Assembly: GCA_016713535.1 (NCBI GenBank)
Contig: JADJOY010000033.1
Span: 1-64,000 of the forward strand
Source of the DNA: JADJOY01 sp016713535 [NCBI: Deltaproteobacteria bacterium]
GTDB taxonomy: Bacteria > JADJOY01
Reading direction: 5' to 3'
Length of the DNA: 64,000 nucleotides
A program made the translations under genes and the position numbers. Shown here in pieces: positions 30,141 through 38,067 of the stretch. Within the stretch, counting starts at the first letter, position 1. Every line of letters begins with the position of its first letter. The notes beneath the pieces were generated by a model. It was not told where the DNA came from. It saw only the letters and a list, made by a program, of their open reading frames with translations, and made no database searches.

Positions 30141-32212
30141 CCGAAAGCGCTCCGAGCTCATCGAAGCCCAAGCGCGGGTGCGTCGCCGCCGCGGTGGCGT
30201 TGCTGGCCAAGATCGTCGGCGCGGTGCTGCTCCTGATCGCGCTCCTCGCCGGCGGGCTGCTCTGGTACGGCCGCGGCAGCCTCGAAGCGGGCGCGATCGG
30301 CGCCGGCAAGAAGGCGTTCATGTGGGCGCTCGGCTACCGCGGGCCGCTGCTCGGTTACTGGGGCACCCCGGTGATCTGGCTCGAGGCGGGCGGCGATCGC
30401 GCCTACGCGGGTGTCGCAACCCGCCTCGAGGTCCTCGACATCTCGAACCCGAGCGACATCCGCACCGTCGGCCAGCTCGCGCTGGGCGGGATCGTCCACG
30501 GCATGGTGCTCGACGGCGACGTCCTCTACATCGGGGCCGGCGACGCCGGGCTGGTGGTGGTCGACGTCACCGACTCCGCGAACCCCGAGCGCATCACGGG
30601 ACTGCCGAGCGCGGGCTATAGCTTCGGGCTCGCGCTCGCGGGCGATCGGCTCTACACCACCGAGCGCGACCACGGCGTGCGGATCTTCGACGTCTCCAAC
30701 CGGCGCCATCCCCGGCTGGCCGGGACCTTCCGAGACACACCGTGGTCGAACGACGTGGCCGTCGTCGGGAGCCTCGCGTACGTCGCGGACGGTAAGAGAG
30801 GCATCCTGGTGGTCGACGTCGCCGACCCGCAGGCGCCGGCGCTGGTGACCACCGTGCCGCTGCCGCCCGCGGCGGTGCCCGCGCTGTGGGAGCCGATCGA
30901 TCCGCCGCCGCTCGCGATCGAGATCGAGGGCACGCGCGCGTTCCTCGCAGGCGTCGACCATGACCTCCTGGTCGCCGACCTCAGCGAGCCTCGCGCTCCC
31001 AGGATCGTCGGCCACCTCGACCTGCCCGGCGAAACGATGGACCTGCGCGTCCGCGGCGACCGCGTATACCTGGCGCAGGAGCCGTGGGGTCTCGCGATCG
31101 CCGACGCTCGGGATCCTGCGGCACCCAAGCTCCTCGGCTCCTTGCCGCGCTTCGGCTCGGCTCACACGCTGGCGCTCGCCGGCGACCGCGTCGTGGTGGG
31201 GCTGCTCGCCCAGGGCGCCGCGGTGGTGGGCGCGCGCGACCCGAGCGCACCCGCGCTGCTCGGCCGCTCGAAGGTGGCGCCCACCGCACGCGGTGCGACC
31301 GTCGCCGATGGGCGGCTCTACCTCGCCAACGGCGAGGCAGGGCTCGGCATCTACGATCTCGCGCCCGACCCGGCCCACCCGCGCCCCCTCGCCCAGGTGC
31401 CGGTCACCGACTACGCGTACTCGGTCCGAGTCGACGGTGGGCGCGCGCTCGTGGCCGCGGGGCAGATGGGGCTCGTCGAGCTCGACGTGAGCGACCCGAC
31501 GGCGCCCAGGACGGTGCGGGTCTTCGACACGCCGGAGCACGCGTTCGCGGTGGGCGTGGTCGGCGATCGCGCCTACACCGCCGAAGGCATGTACAAGTTC
31601 GCGGAGATGGACATCTCGCGCACCGACACCGACAAGCCGGTGCGCGCCGGCAACAAGATGGAGGGCGGCTACGCCTTCACGCTCACCTCGATGGGCGACG
31701 TGGTCGTGGTGTCGAACTACATGGGCGGCATCGAGGTGCTCGACCCCACGGGCAAGTACCCGGTGATGCCGCTCACCGCCCGCGAGAAAGAGGACCGCGC
31801 CGCCGCGCCGCCGTCGCCGATCTCGATCCTGTGGACCGGCCCCAAGAAGGTGGTGGGGATCGCCCACGACGGGCCGATCGCTTACCTGAGCCTCTACACA
31901 GGCGGGCTGCAGGTGCTCGACCTCGCCGATCCGAGCGAGCCGCGCCTGCGCGGCAAGACCAGCCTCGGCGGCTACCAATTCGGGATCGACGTCCGCGATG
32001 GACTCGCCGCCGTCGCCGGCCACCAGCAGGGGCTCTTCCTGATCGACGTAGGCGACGCCGACGCACCCCGGAAGCTCACGCTCCTGAAGACCCGCGGCGA
32101 GGCCTACGGTGTCGCGCTCACCGAGCGCTACGCCTACGTCGCCGACGGCTCGGCCGGGCTCACGGTGCTCGACCTCGCCGATCGCGCCGCGCCCGAGCTC
32201 GTCGCCCCGTAG
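30137..32212 (+). CDS. LVIVD-repeat beta-propeller protein with N-terminal membrane anchor
   Basis: A 691-residue protein with one membrane helix (about residues 19-45, VALLAKIVGAVLLLIALLAG) and a large extracytoplasmic domain. The latter holds roughly twelve LVIVD-type repeats such as LEVLDISNPSDI, LVVVDVTDSANP, ILVVDVADPQAP, LQVLDLADPSEP and LTVLDLADRAAP. These fold into beta-propellers and usually mediate binding. Its GTG start overlaps the cytochrome stop by four bases, so the two proteins are probably made together and may form a complex at the membrane surface. No catalytic residues are apparent. Confidence 0.85.
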   Translation: MTESAPSSSKPKRGCVAAAVALLAKIVGAVLLLIALLAGGLLWYGRGSLEAGAIGAGKKAFMWALGYRGPLLGYWGTPVIWLEAGGDRAYAGVATRLEVLDISNPSDIRTVGQLALGGIVHGMVLDGDVLYIGAGDAGLVVVDVTDSANPERITGLPSAGYSFGLALAGDRLYTTERDHGVRIFDVSNRRHPRLAGTFRDTPWSNDVAVVGSLAYVADGKRGILVVDVADPQAPALVTTVPLPPAAVPALWEPIDPPPLAIEIEGTRAFLAGVDHDLLVADLSEPRAPRIVGHLDLPGETMDLRVRGDRVYLAQEPWGLAIADARDPAAPKLLGSLPRFGSAHTLALAGDRVVVGLLAQGAAVVGARDPSAPALLGRSKVAPTARGATVADGRLYLANGEAGLGIYDLAPDPAHPRPLAQVPVTDYAYSVRVDGGRALVAAGQMGLVELDVSDPTAPRTVRVFDTPEHAFAVGVVGDRAYTAEGMYKFAEMDISRTDTDKPVRAGNKMEGGYAFTLTSMGDVVVVSNYMGGIEVLDPTGKYPVMPLTAREKEDRAAAPPSPISILWTGPKKVVGIAHDGPIAYLSLYTGGLQVLDLADPSEPRLRGKTSLGGYQFGIDVRDGLAAVAGHQQGLFLIDVGDADAPRKLTLLKTRGEAYGVALTERYAYVADGSAGLTVLDLADRAAPELVAP

Positions 32213-32363
32213 GGGCGGGACGCGGGGATCGAGGTACCCGCCGGCGGCGTCTCGCCGGGCACGCGGCGCGTGCGCCTCCCGAGCGCAACGCACGGTCCCA
32301 CGCACGGACGTTGAGCCGGGCGTCTCGGATCGCTACGATCCGCGCTCGGGAGATCCCACGTCC

Positions 32364-33845
32364 ATGCCGATCGCCGCAGCCGACCGTCTGAGCTCGCTCG
32401 ACGCGATGTTCCTCCACGTCGAGACCCTGTCGAGTCCCATGCACGTCGGCATGGTGTGCCGCATCGAGGGAGCGCCGCTGCGCAAGCGCAACGGCGCGCT
32501 CGATCGCGAGCGCCTCTATCGCCAGACGCTCTCCCGTCTCGACAAGGCGCCGCGCTTCCGCCAGCGGGTGCTGTGGCCGCCGTTCGGCCAGGGGCGCCCG
32601 ATCTGGGTCGACGACGAACACTTCAACATCGCCTACCACGTCCGCTTCACCGGCCTGCCGCGGCCTGGTGGCGCGAGCGAGCTCAAGCTCCTCGCCGGCC
32701 GCGTGCTGTCGCAGAACCTCGACCGCTCGCGGCCGCTGTGGGAGATGTACTGGGTCGACGGCCTCGAGAACGACGAGGTCGGGCTGATCTGGAAGGTGCA
32801 CCATTGCATGGTGGACGGCGTGTCGGGCATCGAGGTCGCGACGCTGCTCTTCGACTTCGACCCGCACGCCAAGCCCGCGCCGCCACCCAAGCCGTGGAAA
32901 CCGCGCCCGAGCCCCAACGTGGGCGCGCTCCTCGGCAACGCCCTCGCCGAGGGTGCGGCGCTGTCGCGGCGCTGGTTCAGCGAGGCGCGCTCGGTGCTGG
33001 TGAACCCCGAGGGGCTTGCCAAGCGGCTACGCGAGGACTTCTCGGGCTTCGGGAGCTGGCTCGGCAAGGGGCTCGCGCCACGCACGATCTTCAACGTGGC
33101 GATCGGACCGCACCGCCGCGTCGACTGGGCGATGCTCGACCTCGCCGAGGTCAAGCGCATCAAGAACGCGCTGGGCGGCACGATCAACGACGTCGCGCTC
33201 GCGGTGGTGGCGGGCGGCGTGCGGCGATTCCTCTCGCATCGCGGGGAGCAGGTGAGCGGCGTCGAGCTGCACGTCGGGATCCCGGTGAGCGTGCGCCGCG
33301 CCGACGAGAAACAGACGCTCGGGAACCGCGTATCGGCGATCGCGATGCACCTGCCGGTGGGCGAGCCCGACCCGCTCGTGCGCCACCGCCTGATCCGCGA
33401 GCGCACCGAGGTCGCCAAGCACGGCTTCGCCGCGAGCGCCGCCGAGACGCTGACCAACCTGCCCGGCGGGCCGCCCGGGACGCTGCTCCAGCAGGTCGCG
33501 CGCATGCAGTGGGCGCAGCGAGTGCTCAACCTGGTCGTCACCAACGTCCCGGGACCGCAGACGCCGCTCTACGTGGCGGGCGCCCGGCTCCTGGACATCG
33601 CGCCGTTCCTGCCGCTCGGCCCCAACGTGGCGCTCGGCATCGCGGTGCTGAGCTACGCGGGCCAGCTCGGGATCGGCTTGATCGCCGACTACGACGTACT
33701 CCACGATGTCGACGTGATGGCGAGGGCGATGCGCGAGTCGTTCGACGAGCTGTCGCGGACCGTCGGCAAGCCGAAGTCGCAGCGCCGCGCCAAGGTGCCT
33801 CCCGCGCGAGCGACTGGCGCCCCGAAGAAGAGGGGAGAGCGATGA
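32364..33845 (+). CDS. Wax ester synthase/diacylglycerol acyltransferase (WS/DGAT)
   Basis: A 493-residue protein of the bacterial WS/DGAT family, which joins an acyl-CoA to a fatty alcohol or diacylglycerol to make storage lipid. The catalytic HHxxxDG motif is present (VHHCMVDG), with the DAMFLHVET start, SRPLWEMYWVDGL and the later VTNVPGPQTPLYVAGA block. Full length and intact. The ATG at 32364 fits the conserved N-terminus; the longer open frame upstream is non-coding. Its last bases overlap the next start (ATGA, 33842-33845). Confidence 0.9.
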   Translation: MPIAAADRLSSLDAMFLHVETLSSPMHVGMVCRIEGAPLRKRNGALDRERLYRQTLSRLDKAPRFRQRVLWPPFGQGRPIWVDDEHFNIAYHVRFTGLPRPGGASELKLLAGRVLSQNLDRSRPLWEMYWVDGLENDEVGLIWKVHHCMVDGVSGIEVATLLFDFDPHAKPAPPPKPWKPRPSPNVGALLGNALAEGAALSRRWFSEARSVLVNPEGLAKRLREDFSGFGSWLGKGLAPRTIFNVAIGPHRRVDWAMLDLAEVKRIKNALGGTINDVALAVVAGGVRRFLSHRGEQVSGVELHVGIPVSVRRADEKQTLGNRVSAIAMHLPVGEPDPLVRHRLIRERTEVAKHGFAASAAETLTNLPGGPPGTLLQQVARMQWAQRVLNLVVTNVPGPQTPLYVAGARLLDIAPFLPLGPNVALGIAVLSYAGQLGIGLIADYDVLHDVDVMARAMRESFDELSRTVGKPKSQRRAKVPPARATGAPKKRGER

Positions 33846-34243
33846 CGGACCATCCGATGCGATCGAAGCGTCGCACGTGGACGGCGCGCGCGAGCGCGCT
33901 CCTCGGCGCGTTCGTGGTCGGCTGCACCGCGGCCGACTGGGTCGACATGCTGGACGACAGCTCGAGCGGGCCCGCCGGCGAGAGCGACCTCGACGGCAGC
34001 GACTCGCGCGGCGACTCCGCCGGCTACGGCAGCGTCCCGCCTGCGCCCGGCTACGGAAACGTCGACGACCTGCGTTACAGCCAGCCTCGCATGTCGAGTG
34101 CCCTCGATCACCTGCGTGAGGCGCGCAGCGAGCTGCAGCAGGCCGACACCAACAAGGGCGGCTACCGCAAGGACGCCATCGACCACGTCGAGGCGGCCAT
34201 CGAAGCGGTCCAGACCGGCATGCGGTATGACGCCGCGCACTGA
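33842..34243 (+). CDS. Small lipoprotein, first of two related helical proteins
   Basis: A 133-residue protein with an N-terminal signal and a lipobox-like VVGC at about residues 25-28, so a lipid-anchored protein is likely. A Gly/Ser/Asp-rich linker leads to a C-terminal helical domain (MSSALDHLREARSELQQADT, then GGYRKDAIDHVEAAIEAV). That domain aligns with the C-terminal half of the next gene. Its start overlaps the WS/DGAT stop by four bases. Function unknown; the helix pair resembles small dimerising envelope proteins. Confidence 0.75.
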   Translation: MTDHPMRSKRRTWTARASALLGAFVVGCTAADWVDMLDDSSSGPAGESDLDGSDSRGDSAGYGSVPPAPGYGNVDDLRYSQPRMSSALDHLREARSELQQADTNKGGYRKDAIDHVEAAIEAVQTGMRYDAAH

Positions 34244-34259
34244 CCACCGAGCATCCGCG

Positions 34260-34637
34260 ATGACCACGAACCCAACGCTCCGGCAAGCCTCCCGCTCACG
34301 ACGGTTCTTCCGCTCGGCCGCCTGGACGCTGATGCTCGCGATGTCGTTCTCCGCGGGCCTCGCGACGCACCCGGTGGGCGTCCTCGCCAAGAGCAAGAAG
34401 CAGCCCGCGACCGACTCCTCCCAGCCGGCCGCGCAGCCGGCGCCGCAACCCGCCAAGCCCAAGAAGTCGCCCGACCAGCCCCACATGAAGCGCGCCCTCA
34501 AGCAGCTCGAGCTCGCCCAGTACGACCTCTCGCAGACGAGCCGCGGCAAGGGCGGCTGGGTGCAGATCGCCCAGAGCCACGTGTCCTCCGCCATCAGCGC
34601 CGTCCGCCAGGGCATCAGCTACGGCGAGACGCACTGA
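34260..34637 (+). CDS. Small exported protein, second of two related helical proteins
   Basis: A 125-residue protein with an N-terminal membrane/signal segment (AWTLMLAMSFSAGLATHPVG), a Pro/Gln/Lys-rich linker and a C-terminal helical domain (MKRALKQLELAQYDLSQTSR, then GGWVQIAQSHVSSAISAV). The domain shares the pattern AL-x2-L-x2-A...KGG...A-x2-HV-x2-AI-x-AV-x2-G-x2-Y with the preceding lipoprotein, so the two are tandem paralogues, one probably lipid-anchored and one not. A 16-base gap separates them. Function unknown. Confidence 0.75.
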   Translation: MTTNPTLRQASRSRRFFRSAAWTLMLAMSFSAGLATHPVGVLAKSKKQPATDSSQPAAQPAPQPAKPKKSPDQPHMKRALKQLELAQYDLSQTSRGKGGWVQIAQSHVSSAISAVRQGISYGETH

Positions 34638-34638
34638 G

Positions 34639-34663
34639 GGCCCAGCGCCGCGGGCGCTGGGCC
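34639..34663 (+). terminator. Perfect hairpin directly after the paralogue pair
   Basis: GGCCCAGCGCC (34639-34649) and GGCGCTGGGCC (34653-34663) form an 11-bp stem with a 3-nt loop, starting two bases after the TGA stop. There is no T-run. A transcript end or 3' stabiliser is likely. Confidence 0.6.
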
Positions 34664-34750
34664 GGTGGCCGTCGGCGGCGCCATCGTCGATGATGGTGGC
34701 GAACGCGAGCGGTGCAAGGGCGGCACGTCGGCGCGCGTCCGGAGGGTTCG

Positions 34751-35248
34751 GTGCCGTCGCACAAGATCAACCTGTGGCCGCGTGCGAGCGAGCCCGACGA
34801 GGCGGAGCGGCTGCGGCGTGAGCTCGCGGAGTGCGAGGACCGCGCCCTCAGGCTGCGTGCGGACTTCGACAACTTCCGCCGTCGGGTCACGCGCGAGCGC
34901 GACACCGCGAGCCTCGAGGGGCGCCGGGATGCGGTGCGCTCGGTGTTGCCGGTCCTCGACGCGCTCGACCGCGCGCTCGCCGGCGATTCCGCGGATCGTG
35001 CGCTCTTCGAGGGGATCGCCGCGACCCGCACCCTCCTCCTCGGCGCGCTCAAGGAGAACGGCGCGGAGCCGATCGAGGCGCTGGGGAAGCGCTTCGATCC
35101 GACGATCCACGAGGCGGTCGGGACGACGCCCGCCGCGAGCCACGAGCCCGGCACCGTGGTCCACGAGGTGCGTAGCGGATGGCGCCTCGGCGAGGTCCTG
35201 CGTCCGTCTCAGGTGATCGTGTCGACGGCCGGATCGCCGCATGGATGA
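34751..35248 (+). CDS. grpE: GrpE-family nucleotide exchange factor
   Basis: A 165-residue protein with the GrpE coiled coil (AERLRRELAECEDRALRLRA followed by DFDNFRRRVTRER) and the beta-domain signature (KRFDPTIHEAVG, GTVVHEVRSGWRLGEVLRPS). GrpE releases ADP from DnaK. The GTG start at 34751 has GGAGGG upstream. No dnaK or dnaJ gene is near, so this is either the cell's only GrpE away from its usual operon or an extra copy. It overlaps the DUF202 start by eight bases. Confidence 0.9.
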   Translation: MPSHKINLWPRASEPDEAERLRRELAECEDRALRLRADFDNFRRRVTRERDTASLEGRRDAVRSVLPVLDALDRALAGDSADRALFEGIAATRTLLLGALKENGAEPIEALGKRFDPTIHEAVGTTPAASHEPGTVVHEVRSGWRLGEVLRPSQVIVSTAGSPHG

Positions 35249-35618
35249 GCCGAGCGGGAACGACCCGCGCATCTACATGGCGGCGGAGCGAACGTTCCTC
35301 GCGTGGATCCGCACCGGCGTGGCCCTGATGGGCTTCGGCTTCGTCGTGGCGCGCTTCGGGCTCTTCCTGCGCGAGCTCACCGCCGCCGGATCCACCCTCC
35401 CGCAGCCCAAGCACGCGGTCTCGATTCCGATCGGCGTCGCGCTGCTGGTCCTCGGCATCTTCGTCAACGGCGCCGCCGCGCTTCGCCATCGGAGCTCCAT
35501 CCGCGCGCTACGCGAAGGCGCCTTCACCGCCCACTTCGACTCTCGCCTCCCGATCCTCGTCGCCGTCGTCCTCGCCATCCTCGGCACAGCGATGGCGGCC
35601 TACCTCGCCCTGATCTGA
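35241..35618 (+). CDS. DUF202 (YidH-like) membrane protein
   Basis: A 125-residue protein with three membrane helices and the DUF202 signature AAERTFLAWIRTGVALMGFG. These small inner-membrane proteins have no established function. It overlaps the end of grpE by eight bases, so the two are translationally linked. Confidence 0.88.
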   Translation: MDEPSGNDPRIYMAAERTFLAWIRTGVALMGFGFVVARFGLFLRELTAAGSTLPQPKHAVSIPIGVALLVLGIFVNGAAALRHRSSIRALREGAFTAHFDSRLPILVAVVLAILGTAMAAYLALI

Positions 35619-35823
35619 GCGCCCGGCCCAGGTCGCACGGCGGGCAGCCTGCCCGCGACCGACAGTCCAGCGCAGGCACCCGACCGCGGTATCGCCCAGC
35701 AACGTCGAGCCACACATGAATTCCTCTCGATGTGGGGGAGGTCCCGAATCTCGCGAGGTCTGGGCGTCCGAACGACGAGCGACCCACCGACAGCGCCGCG
35801 CGGGGTGACGCGCGAGACGAGGC

Positions 35824-36890
35824 TCAGCCGAGCCCGAGCTCCTTGGCGGCGAGGGCGGTGCCGTCGACGCGGGCGGTGATCTTGGCAAAGGCGACGTCGC
35901 GGGAGGTCGAGGTGTCGTCGCCGAATGGCGAGAAGCCGCAGTCGTCGCAGGTGCCGAGGCTCTCGAGGGGGATGTGGCGCGCGGCGGCGAGCACCCGCTG
36001 GCGCACCTCGCTCGCGCTCTCGACCCGCGGGGCGCACGGGTCGATCACCCCCACGAAGATCCGCCGCCCGGGTACAGCGTGCGCGGCGAGGATCCCGAGG
36101 ACGCGCTCGGGGTCGGGCTCGCTCGCCAGCTGCACGTAGAAGTTTCCGGCGGCGAGATCGAAGAGGCTGGGCAAGAGCTCCGCGTAGTCGACGTCGGCGC
36201 TGTGGGTCGAGTCCCAGTCGCCGCCCGGGCAGGTGTGGACGCCGATCCGCGCCCGTTCGGCCGCAGTGAACCGCGACAGCACGCGGTTGTTGAGCTCGAC
36301 GAACGAGCGCAGCAGGCCCTTCGACGGGTCGAGCTTGACCGCGAGCCGGCCCTCGGTGAAGTCGAGCTGGACCACGTGAGCCCCGCCCTCGAGCGCGGCG
36401 CGGATGTCGCTCGCGGCCTCGTTCACCAGGTCCGCCAGGAAGGCCTCGCGCGGATAGCCCGGGATCCCGTCGGCGGGATAGAGCAGGCTCAACGCCGACG
36501 CGGAGATCACCGCCTGCTTCAGTGGCAACGCGGTCCGCCGCCGCGCCTCGCTCAGGTACTTCGACGCGTAGGTTGTGTAGTGAAACGGACCGGCGGTGAG
36601 GCGGGGAGCTGCCGGGTGTGGCCATCGGCGAACGGGATCACCGCGCCGTCCGGAGCGAGCGACGCCAGCCCCGCGACCGGGTAGGTCGCGAAGCTCGGCT
36701 TCGTCTGCTCGCCGTCGGTGATGACCGGTGAGCCGGTCGTGGCGAAACGTGCCAGCGTGTCGGCGAGCGCCTCCGCCTGAACGGTCTCGAGGTCCTCGCG
36801 CGGGAGCTTGCCGGCGGCGTGCGACGCGACCGCCTCGATCAGCGCGCGCTGGCGAGGGATGCTACCAATGGGCTCGGTCGGGATCGGCAT
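35824..36890 (-). CDS. Cobalamin-independent methionine-synthase-like protein (MetE C-terminal type, one frame change)
   Basis: The reconstructed protein is about 355 residues, matching only the C-terminal barrel of MetE, as in the short archaeal-type family. It starts MPIPTEPIGSIPRQRALIEA and includes VITDGEQTKPSF, GGAHVVQLDFTEGRLAV and HTCPGGDWDSTHSADVDY. A late GTCDDCGFSPFG holds likely zinc Cys residues. A C is missing near 36597, where LPASPPV should read LPRLTAGPFHYTTYASKYLS. Methyl transfer to homocysteine or another thiol is expected; the short form may use a different methyl donor. The ATG at 36890 was chosen by conservation. Confidence 0.8.
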
Positions 36891-37035
36891 CGTCGGTGGC
36901 TCCACCGCCCCGCCACGCGGGGCCATCGTGTCGCGACATCCGATCCGGCCGGGCCGGCCCACGCAACGGGAGGGAAGTGGGGCGCGACCTGAGAGCTCGG
37001 ATTCCCCGGGGGCCGGCGACCTCGCCGAGCGCGGC

Positions 37036-37842
37036 TCAGACCGAGCGCGGCTGCATCTGACTCGAGACCACGGGCCAGAACCGGACCGCTTGCCACAGCA
37101 CCTTCGAGTAGAAGCCGGGCCACACGTGCAGCCGGCGGCGGTCGACCGCGCGCAGCGCGGTGCGGATCACGCGGTCGGGGTCGTCGATGAGAATGCGCGG
37201 CATCACCGGCACCTTCGCGTCGCCGAGCTTCGGCGACTTGAGGATCGCGGTGCGGGTGAAGAACGGGTAGACGATCGTGACGTCGACGGCCCGCTTGCGG
37301 AGCTCGCCGGCGAGCGCCATCGCGAACCCGCGCAGCCCGAACTTGGCCGCGCTGTAGGTGGTGCCGAGCGGCGTCGCCACGAAGCCCGCCACCGAGTCCA
37401 CGAACACGAAGTGCCCGTGGCCGCGGGCGAGGAACCCGGGCAGGAAGAGGTGCGTCAGCTCCATGGGCGCGGTGAGCAGCACGCGCATCTGGAGGTGCAT
37501 CTTGTCGACGGGGATGTCCTGGTAGTGGCCGATGAACGCCGTGCCGGCGTTGTGGATCACCACGTCCACCGGCGCGATGCCCCGGCACGCCTCGAAGAGC
37601 TGGCGGGGCCCATCCGGCACGTTCAGGTCCGCCGCCACCTGACCGAGGACACCTCGCTCCCAGCCCGCCGGCAGCGCGCCGTCGTCGGCCAGCTCGGGGA
37701 GCGGCCGTTCCGCCAGGTCACTGAGGATCAACCGCGCCCCCGACGCCAGCAGGTGGCGCGCGAAGGTGCGACCCAGCCCTCCCCAGGCGCCGGTGATCAG
37801 CACCACCTTGCCCGCGAGTCGCGGGAATCTGTCGCTCCGCAC
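37036..37842 (-). CDS. Short-chain dehydrogenase/reductase (SDR)
   Basis: A 268-residue classical SDR. It has the TGAWGGLG cofactor motif, HNAGTAFIG, catalytic Ser in VDSVAGF, and Tyr/Lys in TTYSAAKFGLRG. The C-terminal part (WPGFYSKVLWQAVRFWPVVS) is hydrophobic and may touch the membrane. Three direct repeats 65 to 119 bases upstream suggest dedicated control. Substrate unknown. Confidence 0.88.
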   Translation of the reverse strand: MRSDRFPRLAGKVVLITGAWGGLGRTFARHLLASGARLILSDLAERPLPELADDGALPAGWERGVLGQVAADLNVPDGPRQLFEACRGIAPVDVVIHNAGTAFIGHYQDIPVDKMHLQMRVLLTAPMELTHLFLPGFLARGHGHFVFVDSVAGFVATPLGTTYSAAKFGLRGFAMALAGELRKRAVDVTIVYPFFTRTAILKSPKLGDAKVPVMPRILIDDPDRVIRTALRAVDRRRLHVWPGFYSKVLWQAVRFWPVVSSQMQPRSV

Positions 37843-37906
37843 GGCGCTCGTCTAGCTCCCATCGGCCCGGTGTGTCGCGAGGTTGGGCGCTGCACGTGGT
37901 TACAGG

Positions 37907-37961
37907 CGCTATCCAAGAATTGCGCAATCGCTATCCAACTTGGCTGCAAAGCGCTATCCAA
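37907..37961. promoter_or_regulatory. Three direct repeats CGCTATCCAA (candidate operator array)
   Basis: Identical 10-mers lie at 37907-37916, 37929-37938 and 37952-37961, spaced 22 and 23 bases, close to two helical turns. Read toward the SDR gene they are TTGGATAGCG. The surrounding stretch is less GC-rich than its neighbours. Same-face direct repeats fit binding by an activator with tandem half-sites, such as an AraC-type protein. The nearest start is the SDR ATG at 37842. Confidence 0.55.
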
Positions 37962-38067
37962 GTCGGGTACTTTCTTGTTTACGACTCGAAGCGCAGCGAT
38001 CCTGAAATAGGCCAAAATCGCGCTCTAGGGCCCCGAGAGCGGGCTCTGGAGGCACTTCGCGGCCGCT

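Noticed and set aside
30158-32305. A 715-residue minus-strand open frame opposite the LVIVD gene
   Set aside because: The repeats on the plus strand are unmistakable; the minus frame is a mirror of codon bias.
35508-35717. A minus-strand ATG at 35717 behind AGAGGA, giving about 70 residues
   Set aside because: It runs into the antisense of DUF202 and the peptide turns into biased Glu/Asp/Arg sequence with no family.
37907-37961. The three repeats as a CRISPR array
   Set aside because: Units are 10 bases with 12 to 13-base spacers and no cas genes; they fit an operator array.
37797-38015. A 72-residue minus-strand frame through the iteron region
   Set aside because: Its sequence mostly translates the repeats, then overlaps the SDR start out of frame.
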